From Rhodoferax potami (lineage in GTDB: Bacteria > Pseudomonadota > Gammaproteobacteria > Burkholderiales > Burkholderiaceae_C), in assembly GCF_032193765.1 (NCBI RefSeq), contig NZ_JAVBIJ010000002.1:62001-126000 (forward strand): a DNA stretch of 64,000 bases, written 5' to 3'. This document shows, piece after piece, positions 26,720 through 38,683 of this stretch. Within the stretch, counting starts at the first letter, position 1. Every line of letters starts with the position of its first letter. The notes beneath the pieces were generated by a model. It made no database searches. It was given only the letters and a program-made list of their open reading frames with translations, and had not been told where the DNA came from. The translations under genes and the position numbers were made by a program.

Positions 26720-28321
26720 ATGTCGATGCCCAATACCAGCACTCCCACATTTACCGTCGAAACGGTCATGGGGCTGTCGCCGCAGAGCATCGCGCAGACA
26801 CTGCAAGCACAGGCCGCCAGCATCAGCGCGCTGGAGCAGCAGCTCGAATGGTTCAAACGCCAACTCTTTGGCAAGAAGAGCGAGCGCTTTGCACCCTTGC
26901 CCGATGCGCAGCAAATGCACCTGGGGCAACTCCTGGGCGACCTCCCTGCCACTGATGCGCCCGAAGCCGACTCCGACTCCAACACCATCCCTGCACACCA
27001 GCGACGCAAACCCCGCAGCAACTTTGCCGACGAGGGCACGCCCGCATCGTTCTTTGACGAAACCAAGGTGCCCGTGCACACCATCGAGCTGGCCAACCCC
27101 GAGACCAAAGACCTCTCGCCCGATCAGTACGAGGTTGTCAGCCAGAAGGTCAGCCACCGCTTGGCACAGCGCCCCGGTGCCTATGTGGTGCTGAAGTATG
27201 TGCGCTCTGTCATCAAGCGCCACAACACGCAAACCCTGCACTGTGCGGGCGCGCCAACAGGCATCATTGAGAGCAGCCGCGCTGACGTGAGCTTGCTCGC
27301 AGGCGTTGTTGTTGACAAGTTTGCCTGGCACATTCCGCTGTACCGGCAGCACCAGCGCCTGAGCCAAGCGGGCTTCAAACTCAGCCGGGCGTGGCTGACG
27401 CAACTGGCGCAAAAGACCATTTCCCTGCTGGAGCCGATTTACGACACGCAGCTCGAGTCGATCCGCAACAGCCGGGTCAAGGCAATGGACGAGACCCCCA
27501 TCAAGGCCGGGCGCAGTGGGCCCTGCAAGATGAAGTCGGCCTACTTCTGGCCTGTGTACGGCGAACTCGATGAGGTGTGCTTTGCCTATTTCGAGTCGCG
27601 CCGCCACGAGCACGTACAGCAGGCATTGGGGCTGCCAGGGGCCACAGATGCCGTGCTGCTCACTGACGGCTATGAGGCCTATGCACGTTACGCTGCCAAG
27701 ACCGGCATTACGCATGCCCAATGCTGGGCGCACTGCAGGCGTGGCTTCTTTGAAGCTCTAGGGGCCGAGCCACAGGCCGCTGGCCAGGCGCTGCAGCAAA
27801 TTGGCGAGATTTACGCCCAGGAAGAAGCCATTCGTGAACGTGACCTCTACGGGGATGCCAAACGAGAGCACCGTCTAAGCCACAGCAAACCGCTGGTGCA
27901 GAACTTCTTTGAATGGGTGGATTTGCAGTTCGAGCGGCAAGGCTTCCTGCCCAGCAATCCGTTGACCAAGGCATTGGCCTATGCACGCGAGCGCCGCGCG
28001 CAACTGCAGGTGTTTCTGGGCGATGCGGATGCGGCCATGGATACGAACCATCTGGAACGCGCCTTGCGCGCGATACCAATGGGCAGGCGCAATTGGTTGT
28101 TCTGCTGGACGGAGGTGGGCGCCAAGCACGCGGGCATCATGCAGAGCCTGATCGTGACATGCCGTTTACATGACATTGACCCCTACACCTACCTGGTTGA
28201 TGTCTTGCAACGCGTAGGCCACCACCCCGCCTCCAGGGTTTCAGAACTGACGCCTCGTCAATGGAAGCAGCACTTCGCCGAGAATACATTGCGTTCACCA
28301 TTACACGGTTTGGTAACGTAG
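26720..28321 (+). CDS. tnpC: IS66-B transposase TnpC
   Basis: A 533-residue IS66 transposase. It has an N-terminal coiled coil (AASISALEQQLEWFKRQLFG) with the KKSERF motif, an HTIELANPETKDLSPD linker, and the DDE domain with VKAMDETPIKAGRSG (first Asp), VLLTDGYEAYARYAAK (second Asp) and the C-terminal MDTNHLERALRAIPMGRRNW (Glu). Intact, and with tnpA and tnpB the probable source of activity for the element. Confidence 0.93.
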   Translation: MSMPNTSTPTFTVETVMGLSPQSIAQTLQAQAASISALEQQLEWFKRQLFGKKSERFAPLPDAQQMHLGQLLGDLPATDAPEADSDSNTIPAHQRRKPRSNFADEGTPASFFDETKVPVHTIELANPETKDLSPDQYEVVSQKVSHRLAQRPGAYVVLKYVRSVIKRHNTQTLHCAGAPTGIIESSRADVSLLAGVVVDKFAWHIPLYRQHQRLSQAGFKLSRAWLTQLAQKTISLLEPIYDTQLESIRNSRVKAMDETPIKAGRSGPCKMKSAYFWPVYGELDEVCFAYFESRRHEHVQQALGLPGATDAVLLTDGYEAYARYAAKTGITHAQCWAHCRRGFFEALGAEPQAAGQALQQIGEIYAQEEAIRERDLYGDAKREHRLSHSKPLVQNFFEWVDLQFERQGFLPSNPLTKALAYARERRAQLQVFLGDADAAMDTNHLERALRAIPMGRRNWLFCWTEVGAKHAGIMQSLIVTCRLHDIDPYTYLVDVLQRVGHHPASRVSELTPRQWKQHFAENTLRSPLHGLVT

Positions 28322-28349
28322 GCAATAACGCTGGCCAGTGACCGGTTAC

Positions 28350-28870
28350 GATGCAGCGTCATGGCATCAAGACCAAGACCAAGCTTAAATTTGTGGTGAC
28401 CACCGACAGCAAACACCACTAGCCGGTGGCCCCTGACCTGGTTCAGCGCCGGTTTAACCCACTTGAACCTAATCAGGTGTGGTCAGGAGACATCACCTAC
28501 CTGCCCACCGATGAAGGATGGCTGTATCTGGCGGGCGTTCTAGATTTGCACAGTCGACAGTTGGTGGGCTGGAGCATGAAAGCCAACATGCAGACGGATC
28601 TGGTCAAGGACGCTCTGGCAATGGCCTGGTTCCGGCGTAGACCCGCACTGGGCCTGATCTTCCACAGCGATAGAGGCGGTCAATATTGCGGCCATGAATT
28701 CCGGGACGCATTGGGGCAATGGAACATCCGATCATCCATGAGCCGCAAAGGCAAATGCTGGGACAACGCGCCGACGGAAAGCTTTTGGGGGCGCCTGAAG
28801 GCCGCATGCATTCATGGTCAAAAATTCGCCACGCGTAGACAGGCCATGGATGCGGTGCGATTCAAAGCCT
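28350..28870 (+). pseudogene. IS3-family OrfB remnant
   Basis: The plus frame reads PLEPNQVWSGDITYLPTDEG with the first catalytic Asp, LIFHSDRGGQYCGHEFRDAL with the second and KGKCWDNAPTESFWGRLKAA with the Glu, the rve core of IS3/IS150-type OrfB. Upstream residues RHGIKTKTKLKFVVTTDSKH are in frame but separated by a TAG near 28420. The 5' end is cut at the IS66-B border and the 3' end is lost after GQKFATRRQAMDAV. Confidence 0.8.
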
Positions 28871-28939
28871 CCAACAAACTCGGGCAGATTCATAGAGCTG
28901 GCTGCACCTGGCTCTATCCATCCACCTTCTTTAAGAGGT

Positions 28940-30322
28940 TTAGCCTTGGACGTCTCGTAGCGTTTTTTGAAGCTCTGGAGTTGCAATTTGGTCCAATCTC
29001 CTGATGGCTCCGTCAAGGTGCACCATATCCTTTTGAGACGCACCGAACTTCTCGAAAAACGGCTTCCAGGCACGAGCTACCAGCCACACTTCGTGAAGTG
29101 CCCTCAATGCTTCTATTTTGCTTGAAAAGTACACAGCCCAGTGAGTCATCAGGTTATCCAGGGTAGCTAGTCTGCCCCTTTCTCCAACCTCCAAATGCAG
29201 CATCCGTTCCTGGGCAATAACGCTCATAGGTAGCACGTCATAAAGTGGGCTCAGTGTCCATCCCTTGGCTGCGACCTGGTACAGAAATCCGTGATTGCGT
29301 AAGTGGTCATCATTGTTAGTGACGAAGATGTTGAGCGCCTGCCGCTTGAACAGCTCACGCAAGTCTCGCGCGAGATACTGGGGGAGCGCGTGGGCACGCA
29401 TTTTTTCTGCCAAGGCCTTGTAGGAGCTACGTGTTGCATCATGCTCATCGAGGCCCATGAGCGTGAGAGCCGAGCAAAAACCTATGCGTCCTTCGATAGG
29501 CTCTAGGCCTTTAGGCCTTTCTAACGGCATCCAACTTTCTTTGTCGGGCTCAGGCACAACGCCAGGCTCGGCCCAGTATCGGTCAAATCGCCGGATGAAC
29601 AGTACCTTGGCATCGCCTACCGGCATGACTTTCAAGGGAGGTACCCGGAGTCCTGCGGCACGTGCAAGCTCCAATGCACCAGCTTCTAGGACAGCATTAC
29701 AAGCTCGGTCCGAATTGGAGGGGAACTTGGCGAGCCAGAGAATACCGTCATCAGTTCGAACGGAAGCTTTAGGGCGCGCGCCACCGGCGCTCCCAAGATT
29801 CCCGAAGTACATGGCGAGGTCCTTCCCGACGTACTCCTCATTTTCTATGCGGTCCGCTGCTTCCAGAAGGCGCGCCAGGTCCGTCTCAACTGATACCGGT
29901 GCCGTGGCCTTGGAATCCCGCGCGAGGCGCACATCTAAGGCGCCCACCCGGTCTGAGCCCGCTTCCAAGAGGTATGCCACCTCAGGCAACTTGTTCGCAG
30001 CCACCTTGAGCTTGTTCTCAATGACCCTACGTCCCCAAGAATCCGGTGCTGCGTCGCGGATACCTCCGAACTCCGTGAGTCCAGCCAAGACAAAGCGCTT
30101 GGCTCCTCCCTCCTCATCCCTCAGTGGCAAAGCGACGGGATCCACCTCGACTGCATAGGGGCGCTGCACATAGCGTTTTCCATAGACGAAAACAGGCTGC
30201 GGTGTGTTTGCTCCTTCTAGTGAACCCGCTGGCACGAAGTCCGCGCCATGCTCATCCGCCACGTGTGCGAACACAAGTACATCACGGGGAGGACGGGCAT
30301 AAGGGTTGTGGTCAGAAGTCAT
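28940..30322 (-). CDS. hipA: HipA-family Ser/Thr kinase toxin
   Basis: A 460-residue HipA-like toxin kinase; characterised HipA phosphorylates glutamyl-tRNA synthetase and induces dormancy. Visible motifs are the Gly-rich loop GSAGGARPKASVRT, the Lys strand ILWLAKFPS, the catalytic segment NIFVTNNDDHLRNHGFL (Asp and Asn) and the metal-binding WTLSPLYDVLP. Its start overlaps the hipB stop by 11 bp, a usual two-gene toxin-antitoxin arrangement. Downstream lies the IS3 remnant. The substrate in this variant is unknown. Confidence 0.9.
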   Translation of the reverse strand: MTSDHNPYARPPRDVLVFAHVADEHGADFVPAGSLEGANTPQPVFVYGKRYVQRPYAVEVDPVALPLRDEEGGAKRFVLAGLTEFGGIRDAAPDSWGRRVIENKLKVAANKLPEVAYLLEAGSDRVGALDVRLARDSKATAPVSVETDLARLLEAADRIENEEYVGKDLAMYFGNLGSAGGARPKASVRTDDGILWLAKFPSNSDRACNAVLEAGALELARAAGLRVPPLKVMPVGDAKVLFIRRFDRYWAEPGVVPEPDKESWMPLERPKGLEPIEGRIGFCSALTLMGLDEHDATRSSYKALAEKMRAHALPQYLARDLRELFKRQALNIFVTNNDDHLRNHGFLYQVAAKGWTLSPLYDVLPMSVIAQERMLHLEVGERGRLATLDNLMTHWAVYFSSKIEALRALHEVWLVARAWKPFFEKFGASQKDMVHLDGAIRRLDQIATPELQKTLRDVQG

Positions 30323-30761
30323 AGGGATCTTGTTCAGCTTTGCGCTTCGTGGTCATTTGGGTAGACGGCCCTATATCTGGTTGAGAGGTCGTTTTGGCCC
30401 CACTTTTGATACCTAAAGTGGAGCCGTGTACCTTGCGTCCTGCGCTTGTATTTGACTTGTAGACACGATGGACGCGAGGTGTCTCATTGAATACACGTAC
30501 AGCAGCTGACCTGTGTGTCAGTAATCCAGCCAAGGTAAGCTCAGGTTCCAGGGCGTGCAAGTAGCGCAGGACCTGGGAGAGTGTGCGACCTTCATCCCCC
30601 TGCTCCAACAATACCGCGGTAGACCGAGAAACGCCTGCACGCGCTGCCGCATCACTCTGGGTTATGCCGCGCGCAATGCGCAGTGTGCGGAGCCGAGCAC
30701 CAATCTGTTCTGCCTCTTTCAGGCGAGCTTCAGGCGTGCGGAGTGATTCGTCGTACTTCAT
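30312..30761 (-). CDS. hipB: HipB-type antitoxin
   Basis: A 149-residue protein with an N-terminal Xre-type HTH (GARLRTLRIARGITQSDAAA then RAGVSRSTAVLLEQGDEG) and an extended C-terminal region rich in Lys/Ser/Thr that is longer than in E. coli HipB. It binds and inhibits HipA and represses the operon in characterised systems. ATG 30761 is preferred over one seven codons upstream. It is first in the operon. Confidence 0.85.
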   Translation of the reverse strand: MKYDESLRTPEARLKEAEQIGARLRTLRIARGITQSDAAARAGVSRSTAVLLEQGDEGRTLSQVLRYLHALEPELTLAGLLTHRSAAVRVFNETPRVHRVYKSNTSAGRKVHGSTLGIKSGAKTTSQPDIGPSTQMTTKRKAEQDPYDF

Positions 30762-30782
30762 TGCTTTTCCGTAAAGGTGCAA

Positions 30783-31086
30783 CCCATTTCTGCAAGGTAG
30801 CAGTAACCGGAGAGGCTAAGACCAGACGCCACGATTGGTGTCTTTAATCGCAGTCCTTATGAATTACAAAGACTATTATTGCGGTCATTGTTTCACCGAA
30901 TTTGTTAGCAGTCAAGCTGAACCAGATGCATATCTATTTCGCCAATAACATTCGCTGAATGTAATTGCGACTGTGATTGGCGACATATTTTTCATCTGCA
31001 TAAATAGATTGCAAAGACTTACATACCGCGCCGGTACTTATGAAAGGTTCGTCTTGCTACCCACCTGCCTGCCTGCCTGTGTCAAG
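30783..31086. other. Intergenic region upstream of hipBA
   Basis: About 300 bp of A/T-richer DNA between the hipB start and IS66-B. It must hold the hipBA promoter. A 29-codon open frame (from 30858, MNYKDYYCGHCFTEF) exists but lacks a ribosome site and homologue I can name. A GCCTGCCTGCCTGCCTG-like tetranucleotide run lies near 31065. Nothing else is recognised. Confidence 0.4.
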
Positions 31087-32794
31087 GTAACCGGTCACTG
31101 GCCAGCGTTATTGCCTACGTTACCAAACCGTGTAATGGTGAACGCAATGTATTCTCGGCGAAGTGCTGCTTCCATTGACGAGGCGTCAGTTCTGAAACCC
31201 TGGAGGCGGGGTGGTGGCCTACGCGTTGCAAGACATCAACCAGGTAGGTGTAGGGGTCAATGTCATGTAAACGGCATGTCACGATCAGGCTCTGCATGAT
31301 GCCCGCGTGCTTGGCGCCCACCTCCGTCCAGCAGAACAACCAATTGCGCCTGCCCATTGGTATCGCGCGCAAGGCGCGTTCCAGATGGTTCGTATCCATG
31401 GCCGCATCCGCATCGCCCAGAAACACCTGCAGTTGCGCGCGGCGCTCGCGTGCATAGGCCAATGCCTTGGTCAACGGATTGCTGGGCAGGAAGCCTTGCC
31501 GCTCGAACTGCAAATCCACCCATTCAAAGAAGTTCTGCACCAGCGGTTTGCTGTGGCTTAGACGGTGCTCTCGTTTGGCATCCCCGTAGAGGTCACGTTC
31601 ACGAATGGCTTCTTCCTGGGCGTAAATCTCGCCAATTTGCTGCAGCGCCTGGCCAGCGGCCTGTGGCTCGGCCCCTAGAGCTTCAAAGAAGCCACGCCTG
31701 CAGTGCGCCCAGCATTGGGCATGCGTAATGCCGGTCTTGGCAGCGTAACGTGCATAGGCCTCATAGCCGTCAGTGAGCAGCACGGCATCTGTGGCCCCTG
31801 GCAGCCCCAATGCCTGCTGTACGTGCTCGTGGCGGCGCGACTCGAAATAGGCAAAGCACACCTCATCGAGTTCGCCGTACACAGGCCAGAAGTAGGCCGA
31901 CTTCATCTTGCAGGGCCCACTGCGCCCGGCCTTGATGGGGGTCTCGTCCATTGCCTTGACCCGGCTGTTGCGGATCGACTCGAGCTGCGTGTCGTAAATC
32001 GGCTCCAGCAGGGAAATGGTCTTTTGCGCCAGTTGCGTCAGCCACGCCCGGCTGAGTTTGAAGCCCGCTTGGCTCAGGCGCTGGTGCTGCCGGTACAGCG
32101 GAATGTGCCAGGCAAACTTGTCAACAACAACGCCTGCGAGCAAGCTCACGTCAGCGCGGCTGCTCTCAATGATGCCTGTTGGCGCGCCCGCACAGTGCAG
32201 GGTTTGCGTGTTGTGGCGCTTGATGACAGAGCGCACATACTTCAGCACCACATAGGCACCGGGGCGCTGTGCCAAGCGGTGGCTGACCTTCTGGCTGACA
32301 ACCTCGTACTGATCGGGCGAGAGGTCTTTGGTCTCGGGGTTGGCCAGCTCGATGGTGTGCACGGGCACCTTGGTTTCGTCAAAGAACGATGCGGGCGTGC
32401 CCTCGTCGGCAAAGTTGCTGCGGGGTTTGCGTCGCTGGTGTGCAGGGATGGTGTTGGAGTCGGAGTCGGCTTCGGGCGCATCAGTGGCAGGGAGGTCGCC
32501 CAGGAGTTGCCCCAGGTGCATTTGCTGCGCATCGGGCAAGGGTGCAAAGCGCTCGCTCTTCTTGCCAAAGAGTTGGCGTTTGAACCATTCGAGCTGCTGC
32601 TCCAGCGCGCTGATGCTGGCGGCCTGTGCTTGCAGTGTCTGCGCGATGCTCTGCGGCGACAGCCCCATGACCGTTTCGACGGTAAATGTGGGAGTGCTGG
32701 TATTGGGCATCGACATGGGCCTTATCTTGCGGCCTTTAGGGACAAAGCAAAAGAGTGCTTCTCCGGATTGAAAATGGGCACATCGTCACCTCCG
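31087..32794 (-). mobile_element. IS66-B, 3' truncated copy (tnpC side)
   Basis: Runs from the tnpC-side terminal repeat (GTAACCGGTCACTGGCCAGC at 31087) through a complete tnpC and the tnpB-tnpC spacer. It stops at the last bases of tnpB (CACCTCCG at 32794), where IS21-A copy 2 starts. tnpA and most of tnpB are missing. Confidence 0.9.
31115..32716 (-). CDS. tnpC: IS66-B transposase TnpC
   Basis: Full-length 533-residue copy identical in type to 26720-28321, with all catalytic segments (VKAMDETPIKAGRSG, VLLTDGYEAYARYAAK, MDTNHLERAL). It lacks its tnpA/tnpB partners in cis. Confidence 0.92.
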   Translation of the reverse strand: MSMPNTSTPTFTVETVMGLSPQSIAQTLQAQAASISALEQQLEWFKRQLFGKKSERFAPLPDAQQMHLGQLLGDLPATDAPEADSDSNTIPAHQRRKPRSNFADEGTPASFFDETKVPVHTIELANPETKDLSPDQYEVVSQKVSHRLAQRPGAYVVLKYVRSVIKRHNTQTLHCAGAPTGIIESSRADVSLLAGVVVDKFAWHIPLYRQHQRLSQAGFKLSRAWLTQLAQKTISLLEPIYDTQLESIRNSRVKAMDETPIKAGRSGPCKMKSAYFWPVYGELDEVCFAYFESRRHEHVQQALGLPGATDAVLLTDGYEAYARYAAKTGITHAQCWAHCRRGFFEALGAEPQAAGQALQQIGEIYAQEEAIRERDLYGDAKREHRLSHSKPLVQNFFEWVDLQFERQGFLPSNPLTKALAYARERRAQLQVFLGDADAAMDTNHLERALRAIPMGRRNWLFCWTEVGAKHAGIMQSLIVTCRLHDIDPYTYLVDVLQRVGHHPASRVSELTPRQWKQHFAENTLRSPLHGLVT

Positions 32795-32879
32795 TGTCAC
32801 GCGCAGTATGAAAATGACACGCAAACGCGGTGAGGAATTGATACACCTCGACTAACGTGCCAAGCCATCCGAACCATGG

Positions 32880-34789
<1,910 letters not shown>

Positions 34790-34932
34790 GGGCGCCAAGC
34801 AGTCAGTGGCGAGCCACTGACTGCTTGAAAGACAAGCAAAGACAAAACAGACAATCGCCCCACACAACGGTGTATCAAATCCACGCCGCGTTTGCGTTCG
34901 ACAGCTGTATCAAATCGAAACTGCGTTTGACA

Positions 34933-35842
34933 ATAGGCAAAGCACACCTCATCGAGTTCGCCGTACACAGGCCAGAAGTAGGCCGACTTCATCTTGCAGG
35001 GCCCACTGCGCCCGGCCTTGATGGGGGTCTCGTCCATTGCCTTGACCCGGCTGTTGCGGATCGACTCGAGCTGCGTGTCGTAAATCGGCTCCAGCAGGGA
35101 AATGGTCTTTTGCGCCAGTTGCGTCAGCCACGCCCGGCTGAGTTTGAAGCCCGCTTGGCTCAGGCGCTGGTGCTGCCGGTACAGCGGAATGTGCCAGGCA
35201 AACTTGTCAACAACAACGCCTGCGAGCAAGCTCACGTCAGCGCGGCTGCTCTCAATGATGCCTGTTGGCGCGCCCGCACAGTGCAGGGTTTGCGTGTTGT
35301 GGCGCTTGATGACAGAGCGCACATACTTCAGCACCACATAGGCACCGGGGCGCTGTGCCAAGCGGTGGCTGACCTTCTGGCTGACAACCTCGTACTGATC
35401 GGGCGAGAGGTCTTTGGTCTCGGGGTTGGCCAGCTCGATGGTGTGCACGGGCACCTTGGTTTCGTCAAAGAACGATGCGGGCGTGCCCTCGTCGGCAAAG
35501 TTGCTGCGGGGTTTGCGTCGCTGGTGTGCAGGGATGGTGTTGGAGTCGGAGTCGGCTTCGGGCGCATCAGTGGCAGGGAGGTCGCCCAGGAGTTGCCCCA
35601 GGTGCATTTGCTGCGCATCGGGCAAGGGTGCAAAGCGCTCGCTCTTCTTGCCAAAGAGTTGGCGTTTGAACCATTCGAGCTGCTGCTCCAGCGCGCTGAT
35701 GCTGGCGGCCTGTGCTTGCAGTGTCTGCGCGATGCTCTGCGGCGACAGCCCCATGACCGTTTCGACGGTAAATGTGGGAGTGCTGGTATTGGGCATCGAC
35801 ATGGGCCTTATCTTGCGGCCTTTAGGGACAAAGCAAAAGAGT
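34933..35842 (-). pseudogene. N-terminal half of IS66-B TnpC
   Basis: Encodes TnpC from MSMPNTSTPTFTVETVMG (start 35802) to GELDEVCFAY, where IS21-A copy 2 cuts it. Upstream it is cut at 35842 by the istA-side end of IS21-B (CAAAAGAGT then TGGGTATTT). Its C-terminal half is at 21094-21858. The same IS66-B::IS21-B junction occurs at 58279/58280. Confidence 0.92.
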
Positions 35843-36270
35843 TGGGTATTTCGGACGAACGTGAACAGCCATTTCGGGCAACGTGAACGGGCGTTTTGAT
35901 AGCTTGCAGCTAAGGATTTCGGCATCGTGAACGTTGATTTCGGAGTCGTGAACAGCGAATGTGGCGCAGGCGTATGCCTGCATAGAAGTGGGGACTGAAG
36001 TTGCGCAAATGAGACCACCCTGGCGGGTAGGCTGCCTGATTTTTGACAGGAGGCCGGATGCCCGCCCGAAAGATCGCGATGCGCAAAGTTAAAGAAACAT
36101 TGAGATTGAGCCTGGAGTGCAGGCTACCCTACGATCAGATATCCCAAGCCCTGGGACTGTCCAAAGGCGTCATCTCCAAATACATCCGTCAGGCTCTTGC
36201 AGCAGGACTGGATTGGAGTGCCATAGAAACCTTGGATGAGGGAGAGTTACACCGCAAATTGCGGGGCCAG
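35843..36270 (+). mobile_element. IS21-B istA-side fragment
   Basis: The left end of IS21-B (TGGGTATTTCGGACGAACGT) with its promoter region, the AGGAGG ribosome site and the first 71 codons of istA (from ATG 36058, MPARKIAMRKVKETLRL). It breaks off after RKLRGQ at 36270. Identical in type to 58280-58707. Confidence 0.9.
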
Positions 36271-36363
36271 TGTTGATTACAGCGTCAAACTGAGCCAGAT
36301 TCCAATCGAATATTGAGCCACCTGGTTTAAAGGTATTTTTGGCTACTCGATTGTGGATAAGTC
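36271..36363. mobile_element. 93-bp IS5-type end fragment
   Basis: Matches 18512-18604, the start-proximal end of the IS5-type element whose transposase is at 17548-18498, from TGTTGATTACAG to GTGGATAAG. It joins the broken IS21-B to the broken IS21-C istB and supplies the stop codon for the latter's frame. Confidence 0.85.
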
Positions 36364-36640
36364 TACATCTGGCGCGTCTCCTTTTTGTGTTTTTGCCTTG
36401 CCGCCTTTGCGTGCTGGCTTAGCCTGCGCACTGGAGTTCTTGAACCTCCAGCTGTCATTGCCGGTCTCCACGATATGGCAGTGATGGGTCAGCCGGTCCA
36501 ATAGCGCGGTGGTCATCTTGGCGTCCCCAAACACGTTGGCCCATTCCGAGAAGCTCAGGTTGGTGGTGATCACCACACTGGTTCTCTCATAGAGTTTGGA
36601 CAGTAAATGGAACAGCAGAGCACCACCGGACTGGGTGAAC
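36361..36640 (-). pseudogene. istB: IS21-C IstB, C-terminal part
   Basis: Minus frame: [20 protein letters not shown] then [20 protein letters not shown] and [20 protein letters not shown], the sensor I and C-terminal part of an IstB ATPase. It continues the protein broken at 39147 by IS66-A; the 8-bp GGGTGAAC (36633-36640) is duplicated at 39147-39154. The last codons are replaced by the IS5 fragment. Confidence 0.9.
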
Positions 36641-36677
36641 GTAAGCAACCGGTCAACACACATTGACGGCGCAATGT

Positions 36678-38282
36678 TTACGTGGTCTGCGGTGCCCAGT
36701 TGTGAGGCAGCAATTCCCCGATCTGACTGGCCCGCTGCGTGGGCAAGCGTGTGAGTACGTCTTTCAGATAGGCGTACGGATCGTGCCCATTGAGCTTGGC
36801 ACTCTGAATCAAACTCATCACCGCCGCCGCACGTTGACCAGCACGCAGGGAACCCGCGAATAACCAGTTGCCCCTGCCGACAGCTGCCGGGCGAATTTGG
36901 TTTTCGCACCAATTGTTATCTATGGGTACTTGCCCATCGTCCAGATACAGCGTCAACGCCTCCCAACGTTTGATGCTGTAGTTAATCGCTTTTGCGGTGG
37001 CCGATCCACTGGGCACCTTGCTGGCCTGCAACAGTAGCCACTGGTGCAGTAGGTCGGCAATGGGCCTGGATTTTTCCTGCCGGATTTGCAGACGAATGGC
37101 CGCTGGTAATGACTTGATGTCACGTTCGACGTCATACAGTAGGTCGAAGAATTTCAGTCCCTCTGCGGCAATCAGACTGCTGTGATTGGCGTGCAGTTCA
37201 AACAGCTTTCGGCGTGCATGCGCCATGCATCCGGCTTCTTTGACGCCTTTGGTGAACAGCGATTTATAACCCCCGTAATCGTCGCAAACCAGAGAGCCAC
37301 GCCAGCCACGGTCATCGTCATCAGACTTCCCCAGAAACGTTCTGGCATTCTGGCCGGCGCGGGTCTCGCAGAAGTCGTAGACGACGGCGTGTATCTGCTC
37401 AAAGGCACCAGGAGCGTATGCCCACAAGTAGGCCTTGTGGGTCTTCTTATTGCCGGGCTTGAGCATCGGGATCGGAGTCTCATCGGCATGCACCACAGCG
37501 TGACTCAGTACCGTCTCTTTCAACGCATCCACCAGCGGCTGCAATTGCACGCCGCACATGCCCACCCAGGCTCCCAGCGTGGAACATGCAATCTCCAAGC
37601 CGGCGCGGCCAAAGATTTTCTCTTGCCGGTACAGCGGCAAGTGATCCGCATATTTGGCCACCAGCACCTGTGCCAACAGGCCAGCGGTTGGAATGCCTTT
37701 GTCAATGACTTGGGCCGGTACCGGCGCCTGAATCAGTGTTTCACACTGGCCACACGCCCATTTGCCGCGAACATGCAGCTCAACAGTGAATACGCCGGGC
37801 GTGTAGTCCAGCTTTTGCGCGACGTCCTGGCCAATGCGCTTGAGCTGGCAGCCACAAGTGCAGGTGGTGGAGTCTGGTTCGTGGTGGATTTCTACACGGG
37901 GCAGGTGATCCGGCAGCGCTGCACGTTTGGGCTTGCTACGGTGGTCTTTATCGGGCTTGGGCGTCGGCGTGAGGTTTTTGAGTTCTTGCTCAATTGCCGC
38001 CAGGTCTTCATCGCAGGCTTCATCGAGCAGACTGGTCTGCGTGGCATCGAGTTGTTCGCGGCTACGACCAAACTGCAGTCGCTTCAAGGTCGCCATCTCG
38101 TGCGTGAGCTGGTCGATCTTGCTCTGACGGTACAGCAGCTCTTTGCTCTGCGTGCTGACCTTTTCCATCAGTCCACTGACCAGATTGCACACATCGTACG
38201 CGCTCATTTGTTGCAGTGAATCGGGCGTAAAAACCATGGATCGAAGTGTGCCAAATGGCGCAGAATTTCGCCATCGGTGCAT
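36678..38282 (-). CDS. tnpC: IS66-A transposase TnpC
   Basis: A 534-residue transposase. The N-terminal coiled coil ([34 protein letters not shown]) leads into a zinc ribbon ([15 protein letters not shown] and [11 protein letters not shown]). The DDE domain follows with [19 protein letters not shown] (first Asp), [18 protein letters not shown] (second Asp) and [20 protein letters not shown] (Glu). The preferred start may be the internal Met of [10 protein letters not shown] (15 codons in) since the first 15 residues are atypical. Confidence 0.93.
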   Translation of the reverse strand: MHRWRNSAPFGTLRSMVFTPDSLQQMSAYDVCNLVSGLMEKVSTQSKELLYRQSKIDQLTHEMATLKRLQFGRSREQLDATQTSLLDEACDEDLAAIEQELKNLTPTPKPDKDHRSKPKRAALPDHLPRVEIHHEPDSTTCTCGCQLKRIGQDVAQKLDYTPGVFTVELHVRGKWACGQCETLIQAPVPAQVIDKGIPTAGLLAQVLVAKYADHLPLYRQEKIFGRAGLEIACSTLGAWVGMCGVQLQPLVDALKETVLSHAVVHADETPIPMLKPGNKKTHKAYLWAYAPGAFEQIHAVVYDFCETRAGQNARTFLGKSDDDDRGWRGSLVCDDYGGYKSLFTKGVKEAGCMAHARRKLFELHANHSSLIAAEGLKFFDLLYDVERDIKSLPAAIRLQIRQEKSRPIADLLHQWLLLQASKVPSGSATAKAINYSIKRWEALTLYLDDGQVPIDNNWCENQIRPAAVGRGNWLFAGSLRAGQRAAAVMSLIQSAKLNGHDPYAYLKDVLTRLPTQRASQIGELLPHNWAPQTT

Positions 38283-38347
38283 GCACTAATGGACGCCAAG
38301 TACGCGCGCTACTCGATTGGCAAACCATTGGCGTACACGCCCACCCC

Positions 38348-38683
38348 TCAGACGACGGTGATGATTCCTGCGCTTCCAATGCGCTGCCAGGGAAGTCCCA
38401 ATACCAGCGCTTGGAGCTGTTCATTGCTGAGTTGCTGGTGCCGACCGACGCCCGGTGTGGGCCAGACAAATTTGCCTTGATGGAGCCGACGCGCGGCCAG
38501 CCAGATGCCAATGCCGTCATGTACCAGAACCTTCATGCGGTTGGCACGGCTGTTCGCAAATAGGTAGGCATGGTGCGGGTGGGCAGCGCCAAACACCTGC
38601 ACGACTCGCCCCAGCGCCGTATCCGTACCCGCACGCATGTCCAGTGGTTGGACTGCCAACCAGGCGAAGTCGATGCGGATCAC
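38348..38683 (-). CDS. tnpB: IS66-A TnpB
   Basis: 111-residue Orf2 protein, same as 971-1306, with ANRMKVLVHDGIGIWLAARR. Overlaps tnpA by 4 nt and precedes tnpC by 65 bp. Confidence 0.9.
   Translation of the reverse strand: MIRIDFAWLAVQPLDMRAGTDTALGRVVQVFGAAHPHHAYLFANSRANRMKVLVHDGIGIWLAARRLHQGKFVWPTPGVGRHQQLSNEQLQALVLGLPWQRIGSAGIITVV

Larger units (their letters stand above)
25879..28349 (+). mobile_element. IS66-B, complete copy
   Basis: A 2471-bp element with terminal repeats GTAACCGGTCACTGTCCGGC at 25879 and its near-match GTAACCGGTCACTGGCCAGC (minus strand) ending at 28349. Order is tnpA-tnpB-tnpC. The 8-bp flanks (GCATCTCC, GATGCAGC) differ, so the element's surroundings were exchanged after insertion. 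It is the only complete IS66-B in the window. Confidence 0.93.

Noticed and set aside
25778..27733. 651-codon minus-strand open frame
   Set aside because: It is antisense to the intact IS66-B tnpA, tnpB and tnpC, and recurs with every IS66-B copy; high GC at third positions leaves the opposite strand open.
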